Shown piece after piece: positions 54,887 to 63,863 of a stretch of 64,000 nt of DNA. Every line of letters begins with the position of its first letter. Position 1 is the stretch's first letter. The translations under genes and the position numbers were made by a program. The notes below the pieces were generated by a model. That model made no database searches and was not told where the DNA came from. It saw only the letters and a list, made by a program, of their open reading frames with translations. Origin of the DNA: SAR202 cluster bacterium (lineage in GTDB: Bacteria; Chloroflexota; Dehalococcoidia; Lucifugimonadales; VXLM01); NCBI GenBank assembly GCA_022448725.1, contig JAKUTR010000004.1:1-64000 (forward strand). The letters are read 5' to 3'.

Positions 54887-55690
54887 TTAAGTAGATGTAG
54901 AGCCCAAGGGGCCACCTGAATCAGTCTTGCCCATTGCGGCGACTTGCGTTACAAAGCCTGCACTCCGAGGTTCACGGTCCAGTACATAGGCGAGATAAGC
55001 TGCCAAAACCCGCTTCACCTCGCTTTTGATCTCTTCCGTCAAAGGTAAGCTTTGAGCTTCGGCCAATCCGACGTCTTGAAAGAAACGAAGTACTTTAATC
55101 GAGTTCATGGATAAATGGATTAATGGATCACCAGTGGATACTTTACATTCTGGCCCCACTAAGCCACCAGCTATGCATGAAAGGAGATGGTCTTGTGGAT
55201 CAAGATTGGCACCACACTCTACACATTGTCCAAATTCTGGGCCAAAACCCGACATCGTAAGCAACTGGACCTCACAATAACGCATTAATTGTTCGGTATC
55301 TTCAACTACCTGGAGGGCCGCTAGTATGCTTGCTAATAGTTCGTATTCGCGCGGGTTAACAGCTCCATCAGCAGTGAAACCGTCCACTAACTCCGCAACA
55401 TATATCGCTTGAGACAACAGGCCAAGATCTTCACGAAGACCACGGTTACTATTGACCGTCTCCACTTCAGTGATGTTATCGAGACTACTCCCGATAACTA
55501 TTGATATCCGAACCTCAGTCAGCGGCTGAAGCTGCCCACCTTTACGACTCTGAGTACGCCTAGCTCCTTTTACGACTGCGCGCAATTTACCACGATCGGG
55601 TGTATACACCGTTACAATCCGATCAGCATCACCAAGTTGCATGTCTTTAATGACAATGCCTTGAGTGTTGTAAGTACGCGGAGTTGGCAT
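54887..55690 (-). CDS. recO: DNA repair protein RecO
   Basis: 267-aa mediator that loads RecA at single-strand gaps with RecR. The N-terminal OB fold begins YNTQGIVIKDMQLGDADRIV and has RGKLRAVVKGARR. The Cys-rich zinc module appears in the middle (CVECGANL, LSC and GPEC), a feature of many RecO proteins. The C-terminal helices end in a disordered Ser/Thr/Gly tail. It is the last gene of a dnaX-ybaB-recR-recO group on the minus strand. Confidence 0.9.
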   Translation of the reverse strand: MPTPRTYNTQGIVIKDMQLGDADRIVTVYTPDRGKLRAVVKGARRTQSRKGGQLQPLTEVRISIVIGSSLDNITEVETVNSNRGLREDLGLLSQAIYVAELVDGFTADGAVNPREYELLASILAALQVVEDTEQLMRYCEVQLLTMSGFGPEFGQCVECGANLDPQDHLLSCIAGGLVGPECKVSTGDPLIHLSMNSIKVLRFFQDVGLAEAQSLPLTEEIKSEVKRVLAAYLAYVLDREPRSAGFVTQVAAMGKTDSGGPLGSTST

Positions 55691-55746
55691 GGGATAATTA
55701 GCTCAAGTATGGGATGTCGGACGACCGGAAACCGCTTGCCTACCTA

Positions 55747-56358
55747 CTAGAACTCTTGGCGTCCTTCGAGTGCACGACCCAAAGTAACTTCATCTGCAAA
55801 CTCGATATCACCCCCCACTGGCAATCCTCGCGCTGGCCGGGTCACCCGTATCCCAAGAGGTGAGATAAGATTATGGATGAACATTGACGTCGCTTCACCT
55901 TCTACATTTGGATTAGTAGCCAAAACTACTTCCTCTATAGCACCACCCTTTAACCGCTCTAACAATCCTCCAATCTGTAGATCATCGGGGCCAATTCCCT
56001 TCATTGGAGCTATGACTCCATGCAAAACATGATAAAGACCGTTGAACGCTCCTGTACGCTCTAATGTCGGAACATCCAGAGGCTCTTCAACAACACAGAT
56101 TCGCGTCTGATCACGCGTCATGTCACCACAAATATCACAAGGATCACTCTCGGTAATATTTGCACAAAAAGAGCACAAAATAATTCGTTGCTTAACAGCC
56201 GCAATCGCCTCAGATAACTGCATTGACTGTTCATCGGGAACACGGATGAGATAGTACGCTAGACGCTGTGCCGACTTCGGTCCTATCCCAGGGAGCTTAT
56301 GCAACTCCTCAACGAGTTTCGTGACAGGGTCGGCAGCTTTATATCCCTTCGAAATCAT
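55747..56358 (-). CDS. recR: Recombination protein RecR
   Basis: 203 aa. The helix-hairpin-helix region has LHKLPGIGPKSAQRLAYYL, followed by the C4 zinc finger CSFCANITESDPCDIC, the Toprim domain VVEEPLDVPTLERTG and the Walker-B-like C-terminal part. It forms the RecFOR recombination mediator with RecO, encoded next. Gene order dnaX-ybaB-recR is nearly universal, though here a 173-nt gap precedes recR. Confidence 0.95.
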   Translation of the reverse strand: MISKGYKAADPVTKLVEELHKLPGIGPKSAQRLAYYLIRVPDEQSMQLSEAIAAVKQRIILCSFCANITESDPCDICGDMTRDQTRICVVEEPLDVPTLERTGAFNGLYHVLHGVIAPMKGIGPDDLQIGGLLERLKGGAIEEVVLATNPNVEGEATSMFIHNLISPLGIRVTRPARGLPVGGDIEFADEVTLGRALEGRQEF

Positions 56359-56391
56359 TTAATGGCTCAATTCCCACCATACATATTGATC

Positions 56392-56486
56392 TTATCCACA
56401 GGTGTAGGAAAGACTAGTGTTATCGGGCCCACATTCGGACGTCACAACAGTGTAAATCAACATAACGGCACCAAGTTATGCTTCAT
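56392..56486. other. Spacer before recR: possible short leader ORF and a perfect DnaA box
   Basis: On the minus strand a very strong AGGAGGAGGG precedes an ATG at 56486 that opens an ORF of only nine codons (MKHNLVPLC), ending at 56457. On the plus strand TTATCCACA, the DnaA-box consensus, is at 56392-56400. The rest of the 173-nt ybaB-recR gap shows nothing else. Both signals could be chance. Confidence 0.35.
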
Positions 56487-56531
56487 GCGCCCTCCTCCTA
56501 AAGGATAGGAACCCATCTACAGCAACATCTA

Positions 56532-56840
56532 TTATGACAATCCAGGAATCTTGAATCCCCCAGTAAGGGAAGACATCTCCTTGGAGACCATCTCTTGAGC
56601 CTTAAGCAGCCCTTCGTTAATCGCGGTAAGGACTAGATCTTCAAGCATCTCGACATCCTCTGGGTCTACGGCTTCCGGATCGATAGTGATTGACTCCACA
56701 TGCATCTTCCCGCTCACGACCACCTTAATAACTCCTCCTCCTGATGTGGTTTCTACAGTTTTGTTCTCCATATCGTCTTGCATCTGCGCCATCCGCTTCT
56801 GCAGATCCTGTGCCTGTTTCAGCATCTTTCTATTCATCAT
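56532..56840 (-). CDS. ybaB: YbaB/EbfC nucleoid-associated protein
   Basis: 102-aa DNA-binding protein usually encoded between dnaX and recR. It has a coiled N-terminal helix (LKQAQDLQKRMAQMQDDMEN) and the family core GGGVIKVVVSGKMHVESITIDPEAVDP. The ATG at 56840 is chosen; it lies inside the 3' end of dnaX by 11 nt and AGGAGG is upstream. A longer frame exists but adds a basic leader encoded within dnaX. Confidence 0.92.
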   Translation of the reverse strand: MMNRKMLKQAQDLQKRMAQMQDDMENKTVETTSGGGVIKVVVSGKMHVESITIDPEAVDPEDVEMLEDLVLTAINEGLLKAQEMVSKEMSSLTGGFKIPGLS

Positions 56841-58464
56841 TACCCGGTTCCTCCTCCTTTTCACTGACAACCCGAGCTCCCATCATCTGAGCTTTACGCA
56901 CCAAGTGACTACGCTGCGCAGGGCTTTGGCGAGAGCTCTCAACATCTGCCATAATCACAGCGATCTCATAAGATGTTCCCATAACTTTCTGAACTGCTTC
57001 TTGAATAACCTGTCGACTATGAGGGTTTTCAATCTCTTGTTGTAGACGTTCCATATTAGACTTATGACCAAACTTTAATATCAATTTCCCTTCCGAAATC
57101 TCGCGGCTAGTACAGGCACGTAGTAGAGCTCCAAGATTGAACCGCTCACCTTTGGACCGTCGTAACTCCCGAACAACTGAATCCCACTCAGGATCAGATT
57201 CGCGTACCGGCGCACGGGTTGTTCCTCCTTGTGGAGGTACGCTAGAGTTCGCCACCGAAGGAGAAGATCTCGCTCTCCCATTCTCTATCCGCTGATTAGA
57301 CTGCTGCGGAGATTCTGAGACAACAGGACTGTCAGGCTTCATTGATGTCTTCGAAACGGACGTTACAGGCATTACAGTAACTGCTGGCGTTCTCTCAATA
57401 CTAGACTCAACAATAGCCATCTCCATTGGGAGGGTCGCAACTCCTTCGTCTCCTCTAGTATCCGCGTTTGAGAAAACCCGCATCACGTGCACGAGGTGGT
57501 CGATAGAAGAAGAGGCAGCCATGGGCTTTAGCCGAGTAAAAGCCTCGTTAGAGTATTCCAACGATTCCGTCACCCCTGATTTGATCAGTACTACCCCACG
57601 AAGGTAGTTTATCGCCATCCGCTGTAACTGGCGTAAGTCCGTGCCATCCGCAGAAGCATCATTGATCAGGGACAGTGCCTCAGTAACACTCTTATTGACC
57701 AGATGCCCTACTAACTCTAGGGCACGCTCGTCACCTCCCATCGCAAGAAGGTCACGTGCCTGGGCCTCTGTCAAAGGTGAACCGTAAGAAACCATCGCTT
57801 GTTCAAGAAGATTTTCGGCATCGCGGAGACTGCCAGAAGAGGCACGTGCAATTAGAGCGAGACACTCGGACTCGGCTTCATACCCTTCAGCACTGGTTAA
57901 TTTATGTAGCTGAGCTTGGATATCTTCAGCAGAGATACGCCGAAAATCATATCGCTGGCACCGTGACAAGATCGTCAACGGCACCTTGTGTACTTCGGTG
58001 GTCGCCAAGATGAAAATTGCGTGACCTGGTGGTTCCTCAATTGTCTTCAACAGGGCATTAAACGCCGCCCCCGACAACATATGAACCTCGTCAATTATGT
58101 AAACCTTGTACTTCCCTTGCTGAGGGGTGTAAGCAACCTTTTCACGAAGGTCTCGAATGTGGTCCACTCCATTATTGCTTGCGCCATCGATTTCAATGAT
58201 GTCTAGTGACTGCTCGTCGTTGATCGATTGGCAAATCTCGCATGCATCGTCCGGTTCTCCATCGTTTGGCTTAAGGCAATTCACCGCTTTTGCCATTATG
58301 CGAGCAGTACTAGTCTTACCTGTCCCCCGAGGACCGCAGAAGAGAAACGCATGGGCAACCCGATCCAAGGACACAGCGTTACGCAGCGTCTGGATAATTG
58401 GCTCTTGACCCACAACCTCTTTGAGTTGTCTAGGGCGCCATTTTCTGTATAAAACTTCAGTCAC
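56830..58464 (-). CDS. dnaX: DNA polymerase III subunit gamma/tau
   Basis: 544-aa clamp-loader ATPase. It begins YRKWRPRQLKEVVGQ, has the Walker A GPRGTGKTS near residue 45, a Cys-rich zinc module (CLKPN, CEIC) and the Walker B region VYIIDEVHMLS. Domain III and a Pro/Ser-rich linker follow, then a short tau-like C-terminal segment (GALLRACTSREISEGKLILKF). The GTG start has AGGAG just upstream. I see no slippery heptamer for programmed frameshifting, so only one product is expected. ybaB overlaps its 3' end. Confidence 0.94.
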   Translation of the reverse strand: MTEVLYRKWRPRQLKEVVGQEPIIQTLRNAVSLDRVAHAFLFCGPRGTGKTSTARIMAKAVNCLKPNDGEPDDACEICQSINDEQSLDIIEIDGASNNGVDHIRDLREKVAYTPQQGKYKVYIIDEVHMLSGAAFNALLKTIEEPPGHAIFILATTEVHKVPLTILSRCQRYDFRRISAEDIQAQLHKLTSAEGYEAESECLALIARASSGSLRDAENLLEQAMVSYGSPLTEAQARDLLAMGGDERALELVGHLVNKSVTEALSLINDASADGTDLRQLQRMAINYLRGVVLIKSGVTESLEYSNEAFTRLKPMAASSSIDHLVHVMRVFSNADTRGDEGVATLPMEMAIVESSIERTPAVTVMPVTSVSKTSMKPDSPVVSESPQQSNQRIENGRARSSPSVANSSVPPQGGTTRAPVRESDPEWDSVVRELRRSKGERFNLGALLRACTSREISEGKLILKFGHKSNMERLQQEIENPHSRQVIQEAVQKVMGTSYEIAVIMADVESSRQSPAQRSHLVRKAQMMGARVVSEKEEEPGNDE

Positions 58465-58518
58465 AGGATCTCCTCAGCGAAACCCACTGCACATCTCTCC
58501 CGCATTCCTTTGTTGTTC

Positions 58519-59055
58519 TCAATGATGAAACTTCCCCAGTATGCGCGACTCTGCTAACTTCATGACTTCTTCATCCGAGGGTTGCTCATGATCATGCCCC
58601 AGTAGATGAAGGATGCCATGTACGAGAAGATGCGATAATTCATCTTCAACCGGCATGCCTGCTTCGATCGCCTGCCTCACAGTTTGGGGGTATGAGACGA
58701 TCACTTCGCCCAACGAATGGTCTTCCTCGCCAGGTGGAAGGACAAACTCATCGAGTTGGGCAACGAGTGACCCGTCGTCGCCATGATATTCCCCTTCATA
58801 CACGTAAGAGAACGAAAGTACGTCTGTATGCTCGTTCAGACCCCGGTGCTTCCGATTCAGTTCCAGTACTGTCTCATCATCGGCGATCACGACGCTAACG
58901 TGCGTTTCGGAACCTTTCGCCTCCGATTTTAATGCTTTCACTACAGTTTCCTTGACCCACGCCTGGTGTACGTGTTTCTCGAAAGCTTCAAATACCTGAA
59001 CTGAGACGTCAAAGGCGGACATTTGATGGCAGGATAGTACTGTGGGGGATACCAT
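58519..59055 (-). CDS. ybeY: Endoribonuclease YbeY
   Basis: 178-aa metal-dependent RNase involved in 16S rRNA maturation and ribosome quality control. The zinc motif H-x3-H-x5-H reads LVHGILHLLGHDHE at about 144-157, with SFSY and GEVIVSYPQTV upstream. The first ATG has GGAG 4 nt before it, supporting this start rather than the second Met. It is 54 nt upstream of dnaX on the same strand. Confidence 0.93.
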   Translation of the reverse strand: MVSPTVLSCHQMSAFDVSVQVFEAFEKHVHQAWVKETVVKALKSEAKGSETHVSVVIADDETVLELNRKHRGLNEHTDVLSFSYVYEGEYHGDDGSLVAQLDEFVLPPGEEDHSLGEVIVSYPQTVRQAIEAGMPVEDELSHLLVHGILHLLGHDHEQPSDEEVMKLAESRILGKFHH

Positions 59056-59159
59056 GCAACTCCGTTATAGGAGATCAATCAATCAACGAAGCCAGCATGT
59101 GCGACACCTCTGGGAGGAGAGACGATTCAAGCACATCGTTGAAACCTTAAAAAGGCGTC

Positions 59160-59182
59160 AACCTGAGGTTATATCTCAGGTT
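59160..59182 (-). terminator. Hairpin terminator after the small membrane protein
   Basis: AACCTGAG and CTCAGGTT form a perfect 8-bp stem with a 7-nt loop. It begins 2 nt after the stop codon of the upstream minus-strand gene, and a TTTTT run follows 6 nt later on that strand. Confidence 0.5.
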
Positions 59183-59183
59183 A

Positions 59184-59405
59184 TTAAACGTCAGACTGAT
59201 TAACTCCCGGAGAGGATTTTTCAGGCCATAACCTTCGAAATCCCTTACTCAGACCCCATACTGCTGCAACAACTACAGCCATTATCCCGCACCCGACCCA
59301 AGCCTTTGTGACGAGGAACCAAAAAAACATCAGCCCACATATGATTACGATAATCCAAGTGATCCCGAAGAGTATTGATCCGACAAATTCACGTAGGAAC
59401 CCCAA
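59184..59405 (-). CDS. Small two-helix membrane protein
   Basis: 73 aa, with two hydrophobic segments (FGITWIIVIICGLMFFWFLV and GCGIMAVVVAAVWGL) and a charged tail RRLWPEKSSPGVNQSDV. I do not recognise the family. The start is TTG but with a very strong GAGGAGG 6 nt before it, good evidence that the gene is real. A hairpin terminator follows at once. Its neighbours (ybeY downstream, an SDR divergent) give no clue to function. Confidence 0.6.
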   Translation of the reverse strand: MGFLREFVGSILFGITWIIVIICGLMFFWFLVTKAWVGCGIMAVVVAAVWGLSKGFRRLWPEKSSPGVNQSDV

Positions 59406-59562
59406 GGCTTCCTCCTCAAAATTCTATCTTTAGAGCCGAATGATAGGCTTCTATAGAATCAGGGTCAAGCCCAAGTCACCTGGATTGATGACAAAGACTA
59501 CGGGTTAGTAGATAGTTTCACATTGACGACAGCTTCAGAAAGCAAAGTTAGGAGTTACCAAT

Positions 59563-60336
59563 ATGACAAGTGAATCAACTAAAGAGCAAGTAGTGCTTAT
59601 AACTGGTGGTGGCAGTGGTATAGGTAAAGAGATTGCACGAAAGTTCGCGTCTGGTGGTAACAAAATCATCATCAATGATGTCCGCGAGGACGTGGGTATC
59701 CAAGCAGCGCGAGAAGTTAACGGCACTTACATATACGCCGATCTCTCAGATATGGACTCCACTCGCAAGCTAGCAACCGAAGCACTCGATTTATTCGGCA
59801 CTATAGATATTCTAGTAAACAATGCTGGATTCCAACATGTAGCACCGGTTGATGAGTTCCCTGAGACTCTTTGGGCAAAGATGATTCAGGTGATGCTTGT
59901 CGCTCCATTCCAATTAACAAAGCTTGCCCTCCCTGGCATGAAAGAATCTGGGTGGGGACGGATCATAAACATGTCATCGATTCATGGCCTAGTCGCCAGT
60001 CCGTACAAGTCCGCTTACAACTCGGCAAAGCATGGACTTATTGGGTTCACGAAAACCGTAGCACTTGAAGTTGGTGAGTTTGGTATCACCGCTAACGCAA
60101 TTTGCCCAGGATACACCCGTACTCCCTTGGTCCAAGCTCAGGTCGCCGACCAAGCAAAGAACAACGACCTCTCAGAGGATGAAGTCATATCAAAAATCAT
60201 GCTGGAACCAGCTGCGATCAAGCGACTAGTCGAACCTACAGAAGTCGCTGATCTAACGGTATTCTTAGCTTCAGATAGTGCCCGCTCAATAACAGGCTCA
60301 GCATACAGTATCGACCTCGGATGGGTAGCCAGATAG
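59563..60336 (+). CDS. SDR-family dehydrogenase, 3-hydroxybutyrate dehydrogenase-like
   Basis: 257 aa. The nucleotide-binding TGGGSGIGKEIARKF is near residue 15. NNAG is in DILVNNAGFQHVAPVDEFP; the catalytic Ser is in NMSSIHG and the YxxxK in YNSAKHG. The FQHVAPVDEFPETLWAKMIQ segment and the late KIMLEPAAIKRLVEPTEVADL are typical of D-3-hydroxybutyrate dehydrogenase (BdhA). It would interconvert 3-hydroxybutyrate and acetoacetate with NAD. A good TTAGGAG precedes the ATG. It is alone on the plus strand, convergent with the enolase-family gene. Confidence 0.82.
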   Translation: MTSESTKEQVVLITGGGSGIGKEIARKFASGGNKIIINDVREDVGIQAAREVNGTYIYADLSDMDSTRKLATEALDLFGTIDILVNNAGFQHVAPVDEFPETLWAKMIQVMLVAPFQLTKLALPGMKESGWGRIINMSSIHGLVASPYKSAYNSAKHGLIGFTKTVALEVGEFGITANAICPGYTRTPLVQAQVADQAKNNDLSEDEVISKIMLEPAAIKRLVEPTEVADLTVFLASDSARSITGSAYSIDLGWVAR

Positions 60337-60486
60337 AAGGCAAGCGTCTATTTCCCCCTCCTCCGTGTACGAAGTAACAGACTCTTAGTTAGTACAAATC
60401 CGCCCATAAGGTAAGTTATATTCTGCAGGCTCAAAACCATAGATACGGAGAGGGCCCAACGCCCGAGGACGTATAGCTTCTACTAG

Positions 60487-61656
60487 CTACCAGTTGGTGA
60501 ATGCTCCATCGCTACGCCTAAGCTGTGGCACCCACCCTCTCCCGCTGACCACCCGCGACTCAGCTACCTCAATATCAATGTCAACACCAAGACCTGGCTC
60601 ATCTGTCGCAAAAGCATAACCATCAGACCAGCCAATCTGCCGGGGGAAAAGTTCGATTTCGTACGTGCGTGGAGCTTTCGGCATTTCCTGAACCCCGACA
60701 TTAGTCGAAGCCATGCACAAAGCCACACAAGCCGCAGCACTTACTGGCCCAAGTGGGTTATGAGGAGCGATATCAATGTAATGTGTCTCGCACCAGTGAG
60801 TCACTTTTAAAGCTTCAGTCAAGCCTCCAACATTACAAAGGTCAATACGAGCATAGCTAATAAGTTCCTCCTCTATCACTTGACGAAATGCCCACTTACT
60901 GCCCCACTGCTCCCCTGCAGCAATAGGTACATCGACGTGCCTCTCAAGTTTTCGATAACTTTCAGGGTTCTCTGAACGAAGAGGGTCTTCCACAAAAAAT
61001 GGATTGTACTTCTCCAGGTTCCGACACATAGTAATTACGTGGGTTGTGTCAATACGAGTATGGACGTCTATACATATGCTTATTTCGGGACCAACTGCTT
61101 CGCGTACGGCCGCTACTGTCTCTTCTGTCTTGGCGATTGACCGAACAGGGTCAAGAATGCCATCTTTGTTTTTAACAATCGAACCGTCTGGGGATGTCTC
61201 CGCTTGCCCCCACCGCACAAACTTCCATCCTTCATCGACCGATTTCACACAGCTCGCAACGAGTTCTTCCACAGTACTTCCAGTATTGTGTGGATAGCAC
61301 ACGACCTTGTCTCGAACCGGTCCACCTAATAATTTATAGACCGGCATACCAAGGGCCTTGCCCTTGATGTCCCACAGAGCAATATCGATAGCGCTAATAG
61401 CTGAAGAATACACGCCATCCGCAGGGAAAAAATTTCCCCGAAACATCTGTTGCCATAGACGTTCGGTTGCAAAAGGATCCGCACCAATAACGATCTCGCC
61501 TAGATGATCAATTGCTCGCCCTATCGCTTCACCCCATACTGTGCGGCCAACCTCGCCAAGTCCGTAAATTCCAACATCAGTATCAATCTTCACATAGTGC
61601 GCACCAAATCCCTGTTCATCGGACAGCGCCATACTGGTGATCTTAGTAACTTTCAT
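60487..61656 (-). CDS. Mandelate racemase/enolase-superfamily dehydratase (galactonate dehydratase-like)
   Basis: 389 aa. The capping domain is N-terminal; the barrel carries the metal ligands Asp in ISICIDVHT, Glu in FFVEDPLRSENPESY and Glu in PIAAGEQWGS. The HNPLGPVSAAACVALC segment with its conserved His matches D-galactonate dehydratase (DgoD). The substrate is likely a sugar acid; the exact one is unknown. Enolase-superfamily paralogues are numerous in SAR202 genomes. It is divergent from the uracil-DNA glycosylase gene. Confidence 0.83.
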   Translation of the reverse strand: MKVTKITSMALSDEQGFGAHYVKIDTDVGIYGLGEVGRTVWGEAIGRAIDHLGEIVIGADPFATERLWQQMFRGNFFPADGVYSSAISAIDIALWDIKGKALGMPVYKLLGGPVRDKVVCYPHNTGSTVEELVASCVKSVDEGWKFVRWGQAETSPDGSIVKNKDGILDPVRSIAKTEETVAAVREAVGPEISICIDVHTRIDTTHVITMCRNLEKYNPFFVEDPLRSENPESYRKLERHVDVPIAAGEQWGSKWAFRQVIEEELISYARIDLCNVGGLTEALKVTHWCETHYIDIAPHNPLGPVSAAACVALCMASTNVGVQEMPKAPRTYEIELFPRQIGWSDGYAFATDEPGLGVDIDIEVAESRVVSGRGWVPQLRRSDGAFTNW

Positions 61657-61863
61657 GAAAATCCTCTCTGCAAGCAGGCTTCGTTAAAGTGGCTCGATAC
61701 AATACCTCCACCTTTTTTCACGGTCAAGGAGCCCAAAATAAAACCTACAGAAACATAGGTACTGGAAGACGATGTTGTTCTACAGGAGTATCGAGCAAAC
61801 ACACTTAATCCAATGTAAAGATTAGATGAACCTCCCCCTCGAAACAACAGATGATAACGGTGT

Positions 61864-61892
61864 TTGACGCTCCATCAAGCCCCTGCTAGGAT
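61864..61892 (+). promoter_or_regulatory. Promoter of the uracil-DNA glycosylase gene
   Basis: TTGACG at 61864-61869 and TAGGAT at 61887-61892 with 17-nt spacing; the TGC just before the -10 makes it an extended type. The start codon is about 23 nt past the predicted transcription start. Confidence 0.5.
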
Positions 61893-61921
61893 GCCGTCAT
61901 CTTCGCCCCTATGAGGTTTCC

Positions 61922-62632
61922 ATGTCCGATTTCGACATCCTTGACGAAGAAGTCCGTTCCTGCACATTGTGCACTCTTAGCGCCAAGAGAACTAATGCAG
62001 TGCCAGGAGATGGTGATCGTAAAGCGAATGTCATGTTTATTGGTGAGGGACCTGGCTACAATGAAGACCAACAAGGAATTCCATTCGTCGGTCGTGCAGG
62101 ACAACTCTTAAACGAAATGCTTGCGTCGATAGACTTACAACGACAAGACATATACATCACCAACATGCTGAAATGCCGCCCACCCAACAACCGGGACCCT
62201 CTACCAGCAGAGATAACAGCGTGTGGACCCTATCTAGAACGCCAAATCACAATGATCTCACCTAAGGTAATAGTTACGTTAGGTAGATACTCGACCGCGA
62301 ATTTCTTCCCTAACGAACCCATCAGCAAGCTACGAGGGAAACCCATGCCGTGGAACGACATTACAGTCCTCCCGATGTACCACCCGGCGGCGGCTCTTCG
62401 CAACGGAAAACTGAAAGATGCTCTGCAGCGCGATTTTCAACAAATTCCTGAATTACTGGATTCTGAGAATGCTGACCGTAGCTCTCCCCTACAGAACACT
62501 CTTCCAACTACCACAGAGGAGAGACAGCTAGACATGTTTGCACCCCCTCCTACTGATAAAGAGCCTACTCCCAACAGCGATGAAGAGCCGAGCACTACAG
62601 AGTCAGGCCCCAAACAGATGAGCTTTCTATAG
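61922..62632 (+). CDS. Type-4 uracil-DNA glycosylase (iron-sulfur)
   Basis: 236-aa DNA repair enzyme that removes uracil. The four Fe-S Cys are Cys14 and Cys17 (RSCTLC), Cys85 and Cys101 (CRPPNNRDP and ITACGPYL). Active-site motifs are GEGPGYNEDQQGIPFVGRAG near the N-terminus and YHPAAALRNGKL later. The catalytic core ends at about residue 180; the last 55 residues are a low-complexity Pro/Thr/Glu tail. ATGAGGT precedes the start. Confidence 0.9.
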   Translation: MSDFDILDEEVRSCTLCTLSAKRTNAVPGDGDRKANVMFIGEGPGYNEDQQGIPFVGRAGQLLNEMLASIDLQRQDIYITNMLKCRPPNNRDPLPAEITACGPYLERQITMISPKVIVTLGRYSTANFFPNEPISKLRGKPMPWNDITVLPMYHPAAALRNGKLKDALQRDFQQIPELLDSENADRSSPLQNTLPTTTEERQLDMFAPPPTDKEPTPNSDEEPSTTESGPKQMSFL

Positions 62633-62721
62633 GCTGAGTGCGTCGCTTTTCAAGCCTGCAGAGCTAACTATCTGCCTGAGAAAGTCTCGTCTACAAAAGC
62701 ATGCGAGATGCCAGTTGATAC

Positions 62722-63804
62722 CTAGTTACTAGGCCCGCCCAATCCTCGCGAAGCGCCATAGATTTCATCCATAGCAGCACCCTGAAACATTGCTCCGATC
62801 GAAAGGCTATTGTGGATGCGATGTATGGCATCCCCTATCAATGGAGCTACCGACAGAACCTCGATGTTATCAATTAGTTTTGGTCCCTCAACCGGTAGGC
62901 TATTTGTAACAACTATTCTATCAATACCACTATTGGACAGACGCTCCGGAGCATCCGCGCACAATACTGCGTGTGTTGCAAAACAGTAAATCTTTTTGGC
63001 CCCATGTTCACGAAGGGTTTTTGCAGCCTCAATGACGGTACCACCAGTTCCAATCTCATCTTCAATAATCACGGCCTCTTTCCCTTCTACATTACCAACG
63101 AGATTGACTGCTTTGGCATTATCGTCGTTGTCCACCCGTTGCTTATCAATGATCGCAATAGGCGTATGAAGCAAATCGGCTAATTCTCGCGCGCGTTTGG
63201 CACTGCCCATGTCTGTAGCAGTAACGACTATATCCGTAAGGTTCATTTCCTTAACCCGCCGGGCAAAAAGCGGTATCGCGGGTAGTTCATCCATGGGTAT
63301 GTTGAAGAACCCTTGAATCTGGCCCGCATGTAGATCAATCGCTAAGACTCGGTCAGCACCGGCAACACTAATAAAGTCCGCCACCAGCCTGCCCGTGATA
63401 GGGACCCGAGGCTGGTCTTTTTTGTCGGTACGCCCGTAAGCATAGTAAGGGATTACTGCCGTGATACGACCCGCTGAGGCCCTGCGCGCCGCATCAATCA
63501 TAATCCATAACTCCATCAAGTTATCGTTCACTGGAGTTGACATGGGTTGGATAAGGAAAACGTCCATCTGCCGGATATTTTCCAGAAATTGAACAAACGT
63601 GTTGTCGTTAGAAAATTTAAATACGTTGGCCTTACCGAGAGGAATGCCCAGGTGTTTACAAACTTCCGCTGCCAGACTCGGGTTAGCGTTACCTGAGAAA
63701 ACCTTCAGTTGCCCGAATACGGGATTTTGTTCCCCACTCATACCTTCTGCTTTTCCTGGAATCGTCATGTCTAGTTTCGCCGAACGGTTAGTAGTAGTAC
63801 GCAT
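62722..63804 (-). CDS. prs: Ribose-phosphate pyrophosphokinase
   Basis: 360-aa enzyme that makes PRPP from ribose 5-phosphate and ATP for nucleotides, His and Trp. Signatures are SVAGADRVLAIDLHAGQIQG, YAYGRTDKKDQPRVPI and the PRPP-binding loop VIIEDEIGTGGTVIEA. The N-terminus has about 25 residues of extra sequence before the usual start, where Met13 or Met22 might also serve, but AGGA lies properly before the first ATG. A gene of the DUF805 type ends 60 nt upstream. Confidence 0.95.
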   Translation of the reverse strand: MRTTTNRSAKLDMTIPGKAEGMSGEQNPVFGQLKVFSGNANPSLAAEVCKHLGIPLGKANVFKFSNDNTFVQFLENIRQMDVFLIQPMSTPVNDNLMELWIMIDAARRASAGRITAVIPYYAYGRTDKKDQPRVPITGRLVADFISVAGADRVLAIDLHAGQIQGFFNIPMDELPAIPLFARRVKEMNLTDIVVTATDMGSAKRARELADLLHTPIAIIDKQRVDNDDNAKAVNLVGNVEGKEAVIIEDEIGTGGTVIEAAKTLREHGAKKIYCFATHAVLCADAPERLSNSGIDRIVVTNSLPVEGPKLIDNIEVLSVAPLIGDAIHRIHNSLSIGAMFQGAAMDEIYGASRGLGGPSN

Positions 63805-63863
63805 TAAGTATCCTGATCAAACGGGTCTACTTCTAAGGATGTCTCCCGCCAAAGCATTATAGA

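Noticed and set aside
56392-56400. Perfect DnaA box TTATCCACA as a sign of an origin
   Set aside because: It is single, without a cluster, AT-rich unwinding region or dnaA gene; one such 9-mer is expected about every 130 kb on two strands by chance.
56830-58464. Programmed frameshift in dnaX
   Set aside because: No A-rich slippery heptamer with a following stem was seen, and the frame already includes a C-terminal tau-like tail.
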